Shown here piece after piece: positions 1 through 5,794 of a stretch of DNA of 9,702 nt. Numbering within the stretch: position 1 is the stretch's first letter; every line of letters starts with the position of its first letter. The stretch is from Victivallales bacterium (GTDB taxonomy: Bacteria > Verrucomicrobiota > Lentisphaeria > Oligosphaerales > Oligosphaeraceae), in the NCBI GenBank assembly GCA_900771165.1, contig CAAGMX010000165.1, positions 1 to 9,702 of the forward strand, given 5' to 3'. The position numbers were made by a program, and so were the translations under genes. A model generated the notes under the pieces. That model saw nothing but the letters and a program-made list of their open reading frames with translations. It did no database searches and had not been told where the DNA came from.

Positions 1-347
1 CTCTTCACTGCGGAGAAGGCCAGGGAGGCGCAGAGCTGGGAGGCCAGATCCCCCAGGGATTCCGGGCCGCCGCCGAAGCGGGAGGAGGCGGAGCAGTCCA
101 CCAGGAAGAAGATGGTGAGTTCCCGTTCCTCACGGAAGCGCTTGAGGTAGGGTTTTCCCTGGCGGGCGGTGACGTTCCAGTCGATGGCGCGCACATCGTC
201 CCCGGGGAGATATTCCCGCACCTCCTCGAATTCCATGCCCGCCCCTCGGAAGGCAGAGCGGAATTCCCCGGCCAGGAGTCCGCAGCTCTCCTTCCGGGTC
301 TGCAGCTCCAGAAGCCGGATTTTACGGGTGATGGCTTTCCAGTCCAT
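1..347 (-). CDS. DUF58 domain protein, N-terminal 115 residues (runs off window)
   Basis: Seen: an ATG at 347 opens a frame that stays open to the window edge, starting MDWKAITRKIRLLELQTRK. Residues 44-62 (REYLPGDDVRAIDWNVTAR) are the hallmark block of the DUF58 family. Residues 80-89 (FFLVDCSASS) carry a DxSxS, MIDAS-like motif of a von Willebrand A-type fold. Known: DUF58 proteins are usually about 280-450 residues and are encoded next to MoxR ATPases, which are thought to act as chaperones for VWA-domain partners. The molecular role of DUF58 itself is not settled. Context: the start lies 21 nt after the moxR stop, on the same strand, so the two are almost certainly co-transcribed. The start codon directly follows a 13-nt C/T tract and has no Shine-Dalgarno sequence. 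The C-terminal part and any VWA or BatA-like genes further on are outside the window. Confidence 0.93.
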   Translation of the reverse strand, partial: MDWKAITRKIRLLELQTRKESCGLLAGEFRSAFRGAGMEFEEVREYLPGDDVRAIDWNVTARQGKPYLKRFREERELTIFFLVDCSASSRFGGGPESLGDLASQLCASLAFSAVK

Positions 348-360
348 GGGAAAAGGAGGG
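348..360 (-). promoter_or_regulatory. Pyrimidine tract abutting the DUF58 start codon
   Basis: The minus strand reads CCCTCCTTTTCCC and then ATG: 13 uninterrupted pyrimidines directly before the start codon, in the 21-nt gap after moxR. There is no purine-rich Shine-Dalgarno sequence. It resembles the tracts before cimA, the ABC gene, rng and fmt but lacks the exact CTCTCCC core. A role in ribosome recruitment is inferred. Confidence 0.5.
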
Positions 361-368
361 CGTCAGGA

Positions 369-1358
369 TCAGGGCACCCGCACGGCATCCAGCACTTTCC
401 GGACCAGTTTCTCCGGGGTGTATTCCTGGGCTTCGGCCTCATAGGTGAGAAGCACCCGGTGGCGCAGCACATCCATGGCCACGCTCTTCACATCCTGGGG
501 AGTGACGTATCCCCGCCCCAGGAGCAGGGCCTGTCCCCGGGCGGCCTGGGCCAGGAAGAGGGAGGCGCGGGGGGAGGCCCCGAAGCGCAGAAGCCCCTCC
601 AGTTCTCCCAGGCCGTGGCGCTGGGGGTGCCGGGTGGCGTCCACCAGGGAGACGATATACTGCTCCACCCGTCCGTCCATGAAGATGCTGTCCATGACGC
701 TCCGGAGGCGGAGGATGTCCTGGGGAGTCATGACGGGATTGACCTGGGGTGGGGGCTGGAGGGTGGCGTGGCGGCGCAGGATCTGGATTTCCTCCTGGGG
801 GGAGGGGTAGTCCACCACCACCTTGAAGAGGAAGCGGTCTACCTGGGCCTCGGGGAGGGGATAGGTTCCCTCCTGCTCCACGGGATTCTGGGTGGCCAGC
901 ACCAGGAAGGGGGCGGGGAGGGGGAAGGTGTGGTCGCCGATGGTGACCTGCCGTTCCTGCATGGCCTCCAGCAGAGCGCTCTGCACCTTGGCGGGGGCCC
1001 GGTTGATTTCGTCTGCCAGAATCAAGTTGGCGAAGACCGGTCCCTGCCGGGTGGTAAACTCCCCTTCCTTGGGGTTGTAGATCAGGGTGCCCACCAGGTC
1101 GGCGGGCAGGAGATCCGGGGTGAACTGAATCCGGTGGAAGGAGCCCTGGATGGCCCGGGCCAGGGTGGTGATGGTCAAGGTCTTGGCCAGACCGGGAACC
1201 CCCTCCAGCAGAACATGCTGGTTGGCCACCAGCGCCAGCAGAAGACGGTTCACCAGGTTGTCCTGCCCGATGATGACTTTCTGAATCTCCTCCCGAAGAG
1301 ATTGGAGGAGAGCGGATTCCTCCTGGACCCGGGGCGTGCTCTGGGAAAGGTCTTGCAT
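369..1358 (-). CDS. moxR: MoxR family AAA+ ATPase
   Basis: A 329-residue AAA+ ATPase of the MoxR family, about the usual family length. Seen: Walker A GVPGLAKT at residues 53-60, Walker B LILADEI at 112-118 (D116, E117), sensor 1 ATQNP at 155-159, arginine-finger region VDRF around 173-176, and sensor 2 GASPR at 260-264. Known: MoxR ATPases act as cytosolic chaperones that help mature or activate VWA and DUF58 partners, often in envelope stress or enzyme assembly. Start choice: ATG at 1358 (MQDLSQ) is preferred. The frame also continues upstream to a TTG at 1430, but that would put coding sequence over two GC-rich inverted repeats. Unlike its neighbours, this start is preceded by an AT-rich leader (1359-1398), not a C/T tract, as expected if it begins a new transcript after the cimA terminator. 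DUF58 follows directly. Confidence 0.95.
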   Translation of the reverse strand: MQDLSQSTPRVQEESALLQSLREEIQKVIIGQDNLVNRLLLALVANQHVLLEGVPGLAKTLTITTLARAIQGSFHRIQFTPDLLPADLVGTLIYNPKEGEFTTRQGPVFANLILADEINRAPAKVQSALLEAMQERQVTIGDHTFPLPAPFLVLATQNPVEQEGTYPLPEAQVDRFLFKVVVDYPSPQEEIQILRRHATLQPPPQVNPVMTPQDILRLRSVMDSIFMDGRVEQYIVSLVDATRHPQRHGLGELEGLLRFGASPRASLFLAQAARGQALLLGRGYVTPQDVKSVAMDVLRHRVLLTYEAEAQEYTPEKLVRKVLDAVRVP

Positions 1359-1398
1359 GGTTGTAAGTAGTTGATACTCAGTAAGATATAAAGATTTA
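1359..1398 (-). promoter_or_regulatory. AT-rich moxR leader, possible promoter
   Basis: The 40 nt before the moxR ATG are the most AT-rich stretch in the left half of the window, with TATATC (plus positions 1384-1389) as a possible -10 element. No convincing -35 box lies at the right distance. The position just after the cimA terminator-like hairpin makes a promoter here likely, but the exact boxes are uncertain. Confidence 0.3.
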
Positions 1399-1414
1399 CG
1401 CCCCTGGTGGGGCG
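1399..1414 (-). promoter_or_regulatory. GC-rich hairpin upstream of moxR
   Basis: A perfect 6-bp inverted repeat, CGCCCC and GGGGCG around a 4-nt loop (ACCA on the minus strand). It lies 40 nt upstream of the moxR ATG and is followed by TAAATCTTTATATC, a poor U-tract, so it is a weak terminator candidate. It could be a leader hairpin or a protein-binding dyad. Confidence 0.4.
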
Positions 1415-1419
1415 CCGGA

Positions 1420-1439
1420 GGGAATCCCAACGGATTCCC
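1420..1439. promoter_or_regulatory. 8-bp perfect dyad, operator-like
   Basis: GGGAATCC and GGATTCCC form a perfect 8-bp inverted repeat separated by CAAC, between the cimA terminator and the moxR leader. The size and symmetry fit either a transcription-factor operator or a hairpin with a 4-nt loop. No regulator gene is present here to pair it with. Confidence 0.4.
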
Positions 1440-1445
1440 ATAGAC

Positions 1446-1491
1446 AAAAAGGAAGCGGGCCGGTTCCCGGAAATTTCCGTTTTCCCGGCCC
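1446..1491 (-). terminator. Rho-independent terminator-like hairpin after cimA
   Basis: On the minus strand, 34 nt after the cimA stop, GGGCCGG (1485-1491) pairs with CCGGCCC (1457-1463). Between them lies the perfect palindrome CGGAAATTTCCG (1468-1479). Five T residues (1446-1450) follow after a 6-nt gap. The 7-bp GC stem and position suit a terminator; the distance to the T-run is longer than ideal. Confidence 0.6.
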
Positions 1492-1525
1492 TGGCATAGC
1501 CTGTGTGTGTCCCCCCGTTGCCGCC

Positions 1526-3142
1526 CTACTTTTCCTGGGAGGGATCCTGGTGTTTGGCTTCCCCGTCCTCCAGGAAATACTCCACGGAGTCCTGGAGGGC
1601 CTGCCAGGCGGCCTCAATGATGTTCTCGGAGAGGCCCACGGTGCTCCATTCCCGCTGTCCGTCGGTGGAGTCGATGAGGACGCGGGTGTGGGCGGCGGTG
1701 CCCACGGAGCCGTCGATGATGCGGACCTTGAAGTCCCGCAGCCGCATTTTGCTGACTTCCGGGAAGAAGGTGAGGAGGGTTTTCCGGAGGCATTTATCCA
1801 GGGCATCCACGGGACCCTCTCCCTCGGCGGCGGTGATTTCGGATTCCTGTCCGTTGACCCGGACCTTGAGGGTGGCGGCGGAGAGGCATTTTTCCGAGGG
1901 TCCCCGCTTTTCGATGATGACCCGGAATCCGTCCAGCTCGAAGGGGGGCTTCTGGGGGGAGAGGAGGCGTTGGAGGAGGAGTTGGAAGGAGGCGTCGGCG
2001 GCCTCGAAGGCGTAGCCCTGGGCTTCCCGGGCCTTGAGTTCCTTCAGGACAGTTCGGGTGTCCTCCTGGGTCAGGGGGATGCCCAGCTGTCTGGCCTTCA
2101 GCATCACATTCCGGGAGCCGGAGAGTTCGGAGAGGAGGATGTTCCGCTGGTTGCCCACGGCCTCCGGGGGAATCTGCTCAAAGTGGGAGGGCGCCTTGGC
2201 CACGGCGGCCACATGGAGGCCCGCCTTGTGGGCGAAGGCCCCGGTGCCCACATAGGGCTGCTGGGGGCGCTCCCGCACCAGGGTCACTTCATAGAAGAGT
2301 CGGGAGAGGGGGGTCAGTTCCTGGATTCGGAGGGCGTCTCCCACCCGGTAGCCCGGCATTTTCAGGGCCAGGGCCGGAAGGATGGAACAGAGATTGGCAT
2401 TGCCGCAGCGTTCGCCGAAGCCGTTGATGGCTCCCTGAACCAGCTGGCATCCGGAGCGGATGGCGGCCAGGGAGGCGGCCACGGCGCAGTCGGCGTCGTT
2501 GTGGCAGTGGATGGCCAGACGGGCCTCCTCCGGAAGGACCCGGCGCACTTCCTGGATGATCCGGGCCACGTCGTAGGGAAGGGTTCCTCCGTTGGTGTCG
2601 CAGAGGGTCAGGCAGGAGGCCCCGGCCTCCCAGGCGCACCGGAGGGTCTCCACGGCGTATTCCGGGGCATCCAGGTAGCCGTCGAAGAAATGCTCCGCAT
2701 CCAGAAACACCTCCTTTCCCTGCTCCACCAGATAGCGGACAGATTCCTGGATGAGGAGGAGATTCTCTTCGGGGGAGATCCCCAGCACTTCCCTGGCCTG
2801 CCGGGCGGAGGCCTTCCCCACCAGGGCTACCGCCGGGGCGCCGCACTCCACCAGGGCGGTCATGGCGGGATCCTGGGGGGCGGGGATGCCCACCCGATGG
2901 GTGGAGCCGAAGGCCACCAGCCTGGCGTGCTTCAGGGGATGGGCCGCCAGTTCCTGGTAGAGGGCGGTGTCCTTGGGGTTGGAGCCGGGCCATCCCGCCT
3001 CCACATAGTCCATGCCGAAGTCATCCAGGGCCCGGGCCAGGCGGAGTTTGTCCTGGAGGGAGAAATTGATGCCCGGTCCCTGGGCGCCGTCCCGCAGGGT
3101 GCAGTCGTAGAGGAGGATGGCTTTGGGGGAGGTGTGGTTCAT
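1526..3142 (-). CDS. cimA: (R)-citramalate synthase
   Basis: A 538-residue enzyme that condenses pyruvate and acetyl-CoA to (R)-citramalate, the first step of the threonine-independent route to 2-oxobutanoate and isoleucine. Seen: the HMGL-like TIM-barrel start DCTLRDGAQ (residues 13-21, with R17 and D18 as the catalytic pair), the metal-site motif HCHND (212-216), NGFGERCGNANL (240-251) and AFAHKAGLH (302-310). A C-terminal LeuA-type regulatory/dimerisation domain spans roughly 385-515. Known: the longer C-terminal region and the DCTLRDGAQ/GINFS start fit the CimA type (TIGR00977-like) better than LeuA (2-isopropylmalate synthase) or NifV, though LeuA-family substrate calls from sequence alone are not absolute. 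Context: the ATG at 3142 is 36 nt after uvrC across a pyrimidine-rich gap. The stop is TAG, followed by a terminator-like hairpin at 1446-1491, so cimA probably ends the upstream operon. Feedback inhibition by isoleucine would be expected for the family. Confidence 0.92.
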   Translation of the reverse strand: MNHTSPKAILLYDCTLRDGAQGPGINFSLQDKLRLARALDDFGMDYVEAGWPGSNPKDTALYQELAAHPLKHARLVAFGSTHRVGIPAPQDPAMTALVECGAPAVALVGKASARQAREVLGISPEENLLLIQESVRYLVEQGKEVFLDAEHFFDGYLDAPEYAVETLRCAWEAGASCLTLCDTNGGTLPYDVARIIQEVRRVLPEEARLAIHCHNDADCAVAASLAAIRSGCQLVQGAINGFGERCGNANLCSILPALALKMPGYRVGDALRIQELTPLSRLFYEVTLVRERPQQPYVGTGAFAHKAGLHVAAVAKAPSHFEQIPPEAVGNQRNILLSELSGSRNVMLKARQLGIPLTQEDTRTVLKELKAREAQGYAFEAADASFQLLLQRLLSPQKPPFELDGFRVIIEKRGPSEKCLSAATLKVRVNGQESEITAAEGEGPVDALDKCLRKTLLTFFPEVSKMRLRDFKVRIIDGSVGTAAHTRVLIDSTDGQREWSTVGLSENIIEAAWQALQDSVEYFLEDGEAKHQDPSQEK

Positions 3143-3178
3143 GGCCGTGGGAGAGAGGGGAGCGTGGAAAGGGGGAGG
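3143..3178 (-). promoter_or_regulatory. Pyrimidine-rich uvrC-cimA gap
   Basis: The 36-nt gap between the uvrC TAA and the cimA ATG is mostly C and T on the sense strand. It has a pure 14-nt C/T run at 3149-3162 and the core CTCTCCC at 3149-3155, 6 nt before the ATG. No Shine-Dalgarno sequence is present. Confidence 0.5.
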
Positions 3179-4705
3179 TTACCGGGAGGTTCCCGGGCGG
3201 GGGGGAGTGGCGTGCTGCTGCAGGGTTTCCAGGATGGTCCGGGCCAGCTTTTCCCCCAGGCCGGGCACCTTCTGGGCCAGCTGGGCAGGGGAGAGCTGGA
3301 GGATGCGCTTGACGGAACCGCAGGTCTGGAGAAGCTCCAGCCGTCGTTTGGGGCCCACGCCGGGAATGTCCTCCAGCACGGAAGCCTTGATGCGGGCCAC
3401 CCGGAGCTGCCGGTTGTAGCCGTTGGCCCAGCGGTGGGCCTCGTCCCGTATGGCCTGGAGAAGGCGCAGGCCCGGATTCTCCCGGGGCAGAGCCAGGGGT
3501 TTTTCGTGACCGGGAAGGATGACCAGCTCGAACTGCTTGGCCAGCCCCAGAAAGGGAATCTGGAGGCCCAGGGCCTGCCAGACCCGGATCCCGGTGTGGA
3601 CCTGGGGGACGCCGCCGTCCAGCACCACCAGATCAGGCAGGGGAAGCCCTTCCCGGAGAAGCCGTCCGTAGCGCCGGGTGAGGACTTCCTCCATGAAGGA
3701 GGTGTCGTCTGTGGCCTCGGCGCTCCGGATGCGGTAGCGGCGGTATTCCCCGGTGGAGGGGCGCCCGTCCCGGAAGAGCACCATGGAGCCCACGGCCAGG
3801 GTGCCGGAGATGTTGGACATGTCGAAGCACTCCATGTGCCGGGGCAGGACGGGGAGGGAGAGGGCTTCCCGGAGGGCCTCCATGCCGGCGGTGTTCTCCT
3901 GGGGATTGGTGCGCCGGGCGATGGTCTGGTTGAGGAAGCGCCGGGTGGGTTCCAGGACGGTGCGCAGATGCCCCGCCATGTCCCGCCATTTGGCGGCCTC
4001 CTCATAGGCCCGCTGGCCCGCGGCCTCCTGCATCTTCTCCTCCAGCTCCCGGAGGAGTTCCCGGGCGGGCTCTTCTCCCCGCAGAATGGCCAGGGCCTGT
4101 TCCACCCGGAGGGCGTAGTCCTGGGGGGAGATGGCGCCCAGGCAGGGGGCGGTGCATTGCCGGATGACGTCCTGGAGGCAGTGGCGGTGCTGTTCCGGGC
4201 CGGGTTCCGGGCAGGCGCAGGAGCGCAGGCCCAGGCGTTTCTCCAGGTATCGGATGGTTTCCCGGAGGGCGTAGGCGTGGGGGAAGGGGCCGAAATAGAG
4301 GCAGTTGCCGTCCCTCCGTACCCGTTCGAAAGTGAAGTGGGGGTAGGATTCCGCCGGGTTCATGGCCACCAGGAGGTAGCGCTTGTCGTCCCGCAGGTCC
4401 ACGTTATACCGTGGAGAATACTGTTTGATGAACTGGGCTTCCAGGAGGAGGGCCTCCGCCTCGGTGGCCACAGGGAAGACCTGGTAGGAGGCGATGGAGT
4501 GGATCAGGGCCCGCCGCCGGGGCTCCTCCTTCATATAGGTGGAGGGCATGAAGTAGGAGCGCATCCGGTTCCGGAGATTCCGGGCCTTGCCCACATAGAT
4601 GACTTCCCCGGCCTGGTTCCGGAAGACGTAGACCCCCGGGGTGCGGGGCACATCCTGGGAGCGAAAGACCGGGGGAGTGGGGGTGGCGGAGGGGACGTCG
4701 CTCAC
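3179..4705 (-). CDS. uvrC: Excinuclease ABC subunit C, shortened form
   Basis: The dual-incision nuclease of nucleotide excision repair, 508 residues against about 600 for typical UvrC. Seen: GIY-YIG nuclease (GVY at 24-26, YVG at 37-39, R43, probable catalytic E89); cysteines C163, C176, C184 and C188, whose spacing matches the Fe-S ligands of E. coli UvrC; a UVR (UvrB-binding) helix pair around 217-251; an RNase H-like endonuclease with D295 (CFDMSN), D363 (VLDGG) and H424 (DEAH); and tandem helix-hairpin-helix motifs (IPGVG 447-451, VPGLG 490-494). Both active sites look intact. Odd: only about 45 residues separate the UVR motif from CFDMSN, where the family normally has some 100 more. Start: GTG at 4705 overlaps the TGA of the upstream ABC gene as GTGA, a 4-nt overlap typical of translational coupling. 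No uvrA or uvrB is nearby. Confidence 0.93.
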   Translation of the reverse strand: MSDVPSATPTPPVFRSQDVPRTPGVYVFRNQAGEVIYVGKARNLRNRMRSYFMPSTYMKEEPRRRALIHSIASYQVFPVATEAEALLLEAQFIKQYSPRYNVDLRDDKRYLLVAMNPAESYPHFTFERVRRDGNCLYFGPFPHAYALRETIRYLEKRLGLRSCACPEPGPEQHRHCLQDVIRQCTAPCLGAISPQDYALRVEQALAILRGEEPARELLRELEEKMQEAAGQRAYEEAAKWRDMAGHLRTVLEPTRRFLNQTIARRTNPQENTAGMEALREALSLPVLPRHMECFDMSNISGTLAVGSMVLFRDGRPSTGEYRRYRIRSAEATDDTSFMEEVLTRRYGRLLREGLPLPDLVVLDGGVPQVHTGIRVWQALGLQIPFLGLAKQFELVILPGHEKPLALPRENPGLRLLQAIRDEAHRWANGYNRQLRVARIKASVLEDIPGVGPKRRLELLQTCGSVKRILQLSPAQLAQKVPGLGEKLARTILETLQQHATPPRPGTSR

Positions 4706-5778
4706 GGCTTCATGCAGACCACGTCCAGGGGAGAGAGGGCGAGGCGAAGGGACTGCCCGGGGAAAAGGCAGTCATCCCCCGGGTTGAGTTGGTCGAAGCG
4801 AAGGGGACTCCCCGTGGCGTCCAGCGCCTCGTATTGGCAGATCTCCCCCAGATATTCGGACATCTTCAGGGTCACGGAAACCGTGTTCTCCGTTTTCCCG
4901 GGAGCGTCCTGGGGGGAGAGGAGGCGGAAGGCCTCGGGGCGCAGGGAAAGCACCAGGCGCATGCCGGGAGCGGCCTCCGGCGGCAGGCTTCGGGAGAGGA
5001 GGGGGCCCAGGGGCGTGTCCAGCAGGGCGCCCTCTTCCCGGATTTCCCGGAGGGTGGCCTCCCGGAGATTGGTCTCCCCGATGAATTCCGCCACAAAGGG
5101 AGTGCGGGGCCGCCGATAGACTTCCCGGGGCGTTCCCACCTGCTCCAGTCGGCCGCCCCGGAGGACGGCCAGGCGGTCGGCCATGGAGAGGGCTTCCGCC
5201 CGGTCGTGGGTCACATAGATTCCGGTGAGGTGGTTTTCCTTGCAGATGCGGCGGATTTCCAGCCGCATGTCCCGGCGCAGCTTGGCATCCAGATTAGCCA
5301 GGGGTTCGTCCAGCAGAAGGACACCGGGATGGATGACCAGGGTTCTGGCCAGGGCCACCCGCTGCTGCTGCCCGCCGGAGAGCTGGTTGGGCTTCCGCTC
5401 CGCCAGTTCCAGGATCTGGAGTTCCCGGAGGGTCCGGGTCACCCGTTCCTCCCGCTCCTCCCGGGAAATCCCCTGCATCTCCAGGCCGAAGGAGACATTC
5501 TCCCGGACGGTGAGATGGGGCCAGAGGGCGTATCCCTGGAAAACCATGGCAGCGTTGCGCCGGGCGGGGGAGATGCCGGTCTGGGGGGCGTCCCCCAGGT
5601 AGACCTCTCCCTGGGTGGGGCTCTCGAAGCCGGCGATGGTCCGCAGCAGAGTGGTCTTTCCACAGCCGGAGGGGCCCAGGAGGAAGAAGAGCTCCCCGTC
5701 CTCCACGGTCAGATTCACATCCTGGAGGGCCAGGGAGTCCCCATAGCGTTTCGTGAGATGTTCGACACGGATCTGCAC
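4702..5778 (-). CDS. ABC transporter ATP-binding protein (MalK/PotA/FbpC type)
   Basis: A 358-residue importer ATPase. Seen: Walker A GPSGCGKT (35-42), Q-loop Q81 in FQGYALWPHLTV, signature LSGGQQQR (133-140), Walker B VLLLDEP (153-159), D-loop ANLDAKL, H-loop H191 in VTHDRAEA, then a C-terminal regulatory region (about 240-358) with a TOBE-like LSLRPEAFRL. Known: this architecture belongs to cytoplasmic ATPases that drive uptake of sugars, polyamines, ferric iron or phosphonates through two permease subunits and a binding protein. Nothing here fixes the substrate: no permease or binding-protein gene is adjacent, and it sits between rng and uvrC. It may serve a transporter encoded elsewhere, or several. 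Start: GTG at 5778 (MQIRVEHLTKRYG), 16 nt after the rng stop; the gap is all C/T except one G. The 3' end overlaps uvrC by 4 nt. Confidence 0.9.
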   Translation of the reverse strand: MQIRVEHLTKRYGDSLALQDVNLTVEDGELFFLLGPSGCGKTTLLRTIAGFESPTQGEVYLGDAPQTGISPARRNAAMVFQGYALWPHLTVRENVSFGLEMQGISREEREERVTRTLRELQILELAERKPNQLSGGQQQRVALARTLVIHPGVLLLDEPLANLDAKLRRDMRLEIRRICKENHLTGIYVTHDRAEALSMADRLAVLRGGRLEQVGTPREVYRRPRTPFVAEFIGETNLREATLREIREEGALLDTPLGPLLSRSLPPEAAPGMRLVLSLRPEAFRLLSPQDAPGKTENTVSVTLKMSEYLGEICQYEALDATGSPLRFDQLNPGDDCLFPGQSLRLALSPLDVVCMKP

Positions 5779-5794
5779 GGGAGGCGGGAGAGGG
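5779..5794 (-). promoter_or_regulatory. Pyrimidine tract abutting the ABC gene start
   Basis: The whole 16-nt gap between the rng stop (TAG) and the GTG start of the ABC gene is C/T apart from one G: CCCTCTCCCGCCTCCC. The core CTCTCCC is at 5786-5792, 7 nt before the start codon. Confidence 0.5.

Noticed and set aside
459..1370. A 303-codon plus-strand frame opposite moxR, and a 358-codon one at 4789-5865 opposite the ABC gene
   Set aside because: Both are codon-aligned antisense shadows of strongly conserved genes with intact motifs; there is no independent start signal or recognisable domain.
1359..1430. N-terminal extension of MoxR from a TTG at 1430
   Set aside because: It would translate the hairpin at 1399-1414 and part of the dyad. 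The extra residues match no MoxR feature, while the ATG at 1358 gives a normal-length protein.
1505..5119. A 1204-codon open frame on the plus strand, Gly- and His-rich
   Set aside because: It is the codon-aligned antisense of cimA and uvrC and runs on into the ABC gene. Its composition is what complementing those genes gives, and the minus-strand genes have clear family motifs along its whole length.
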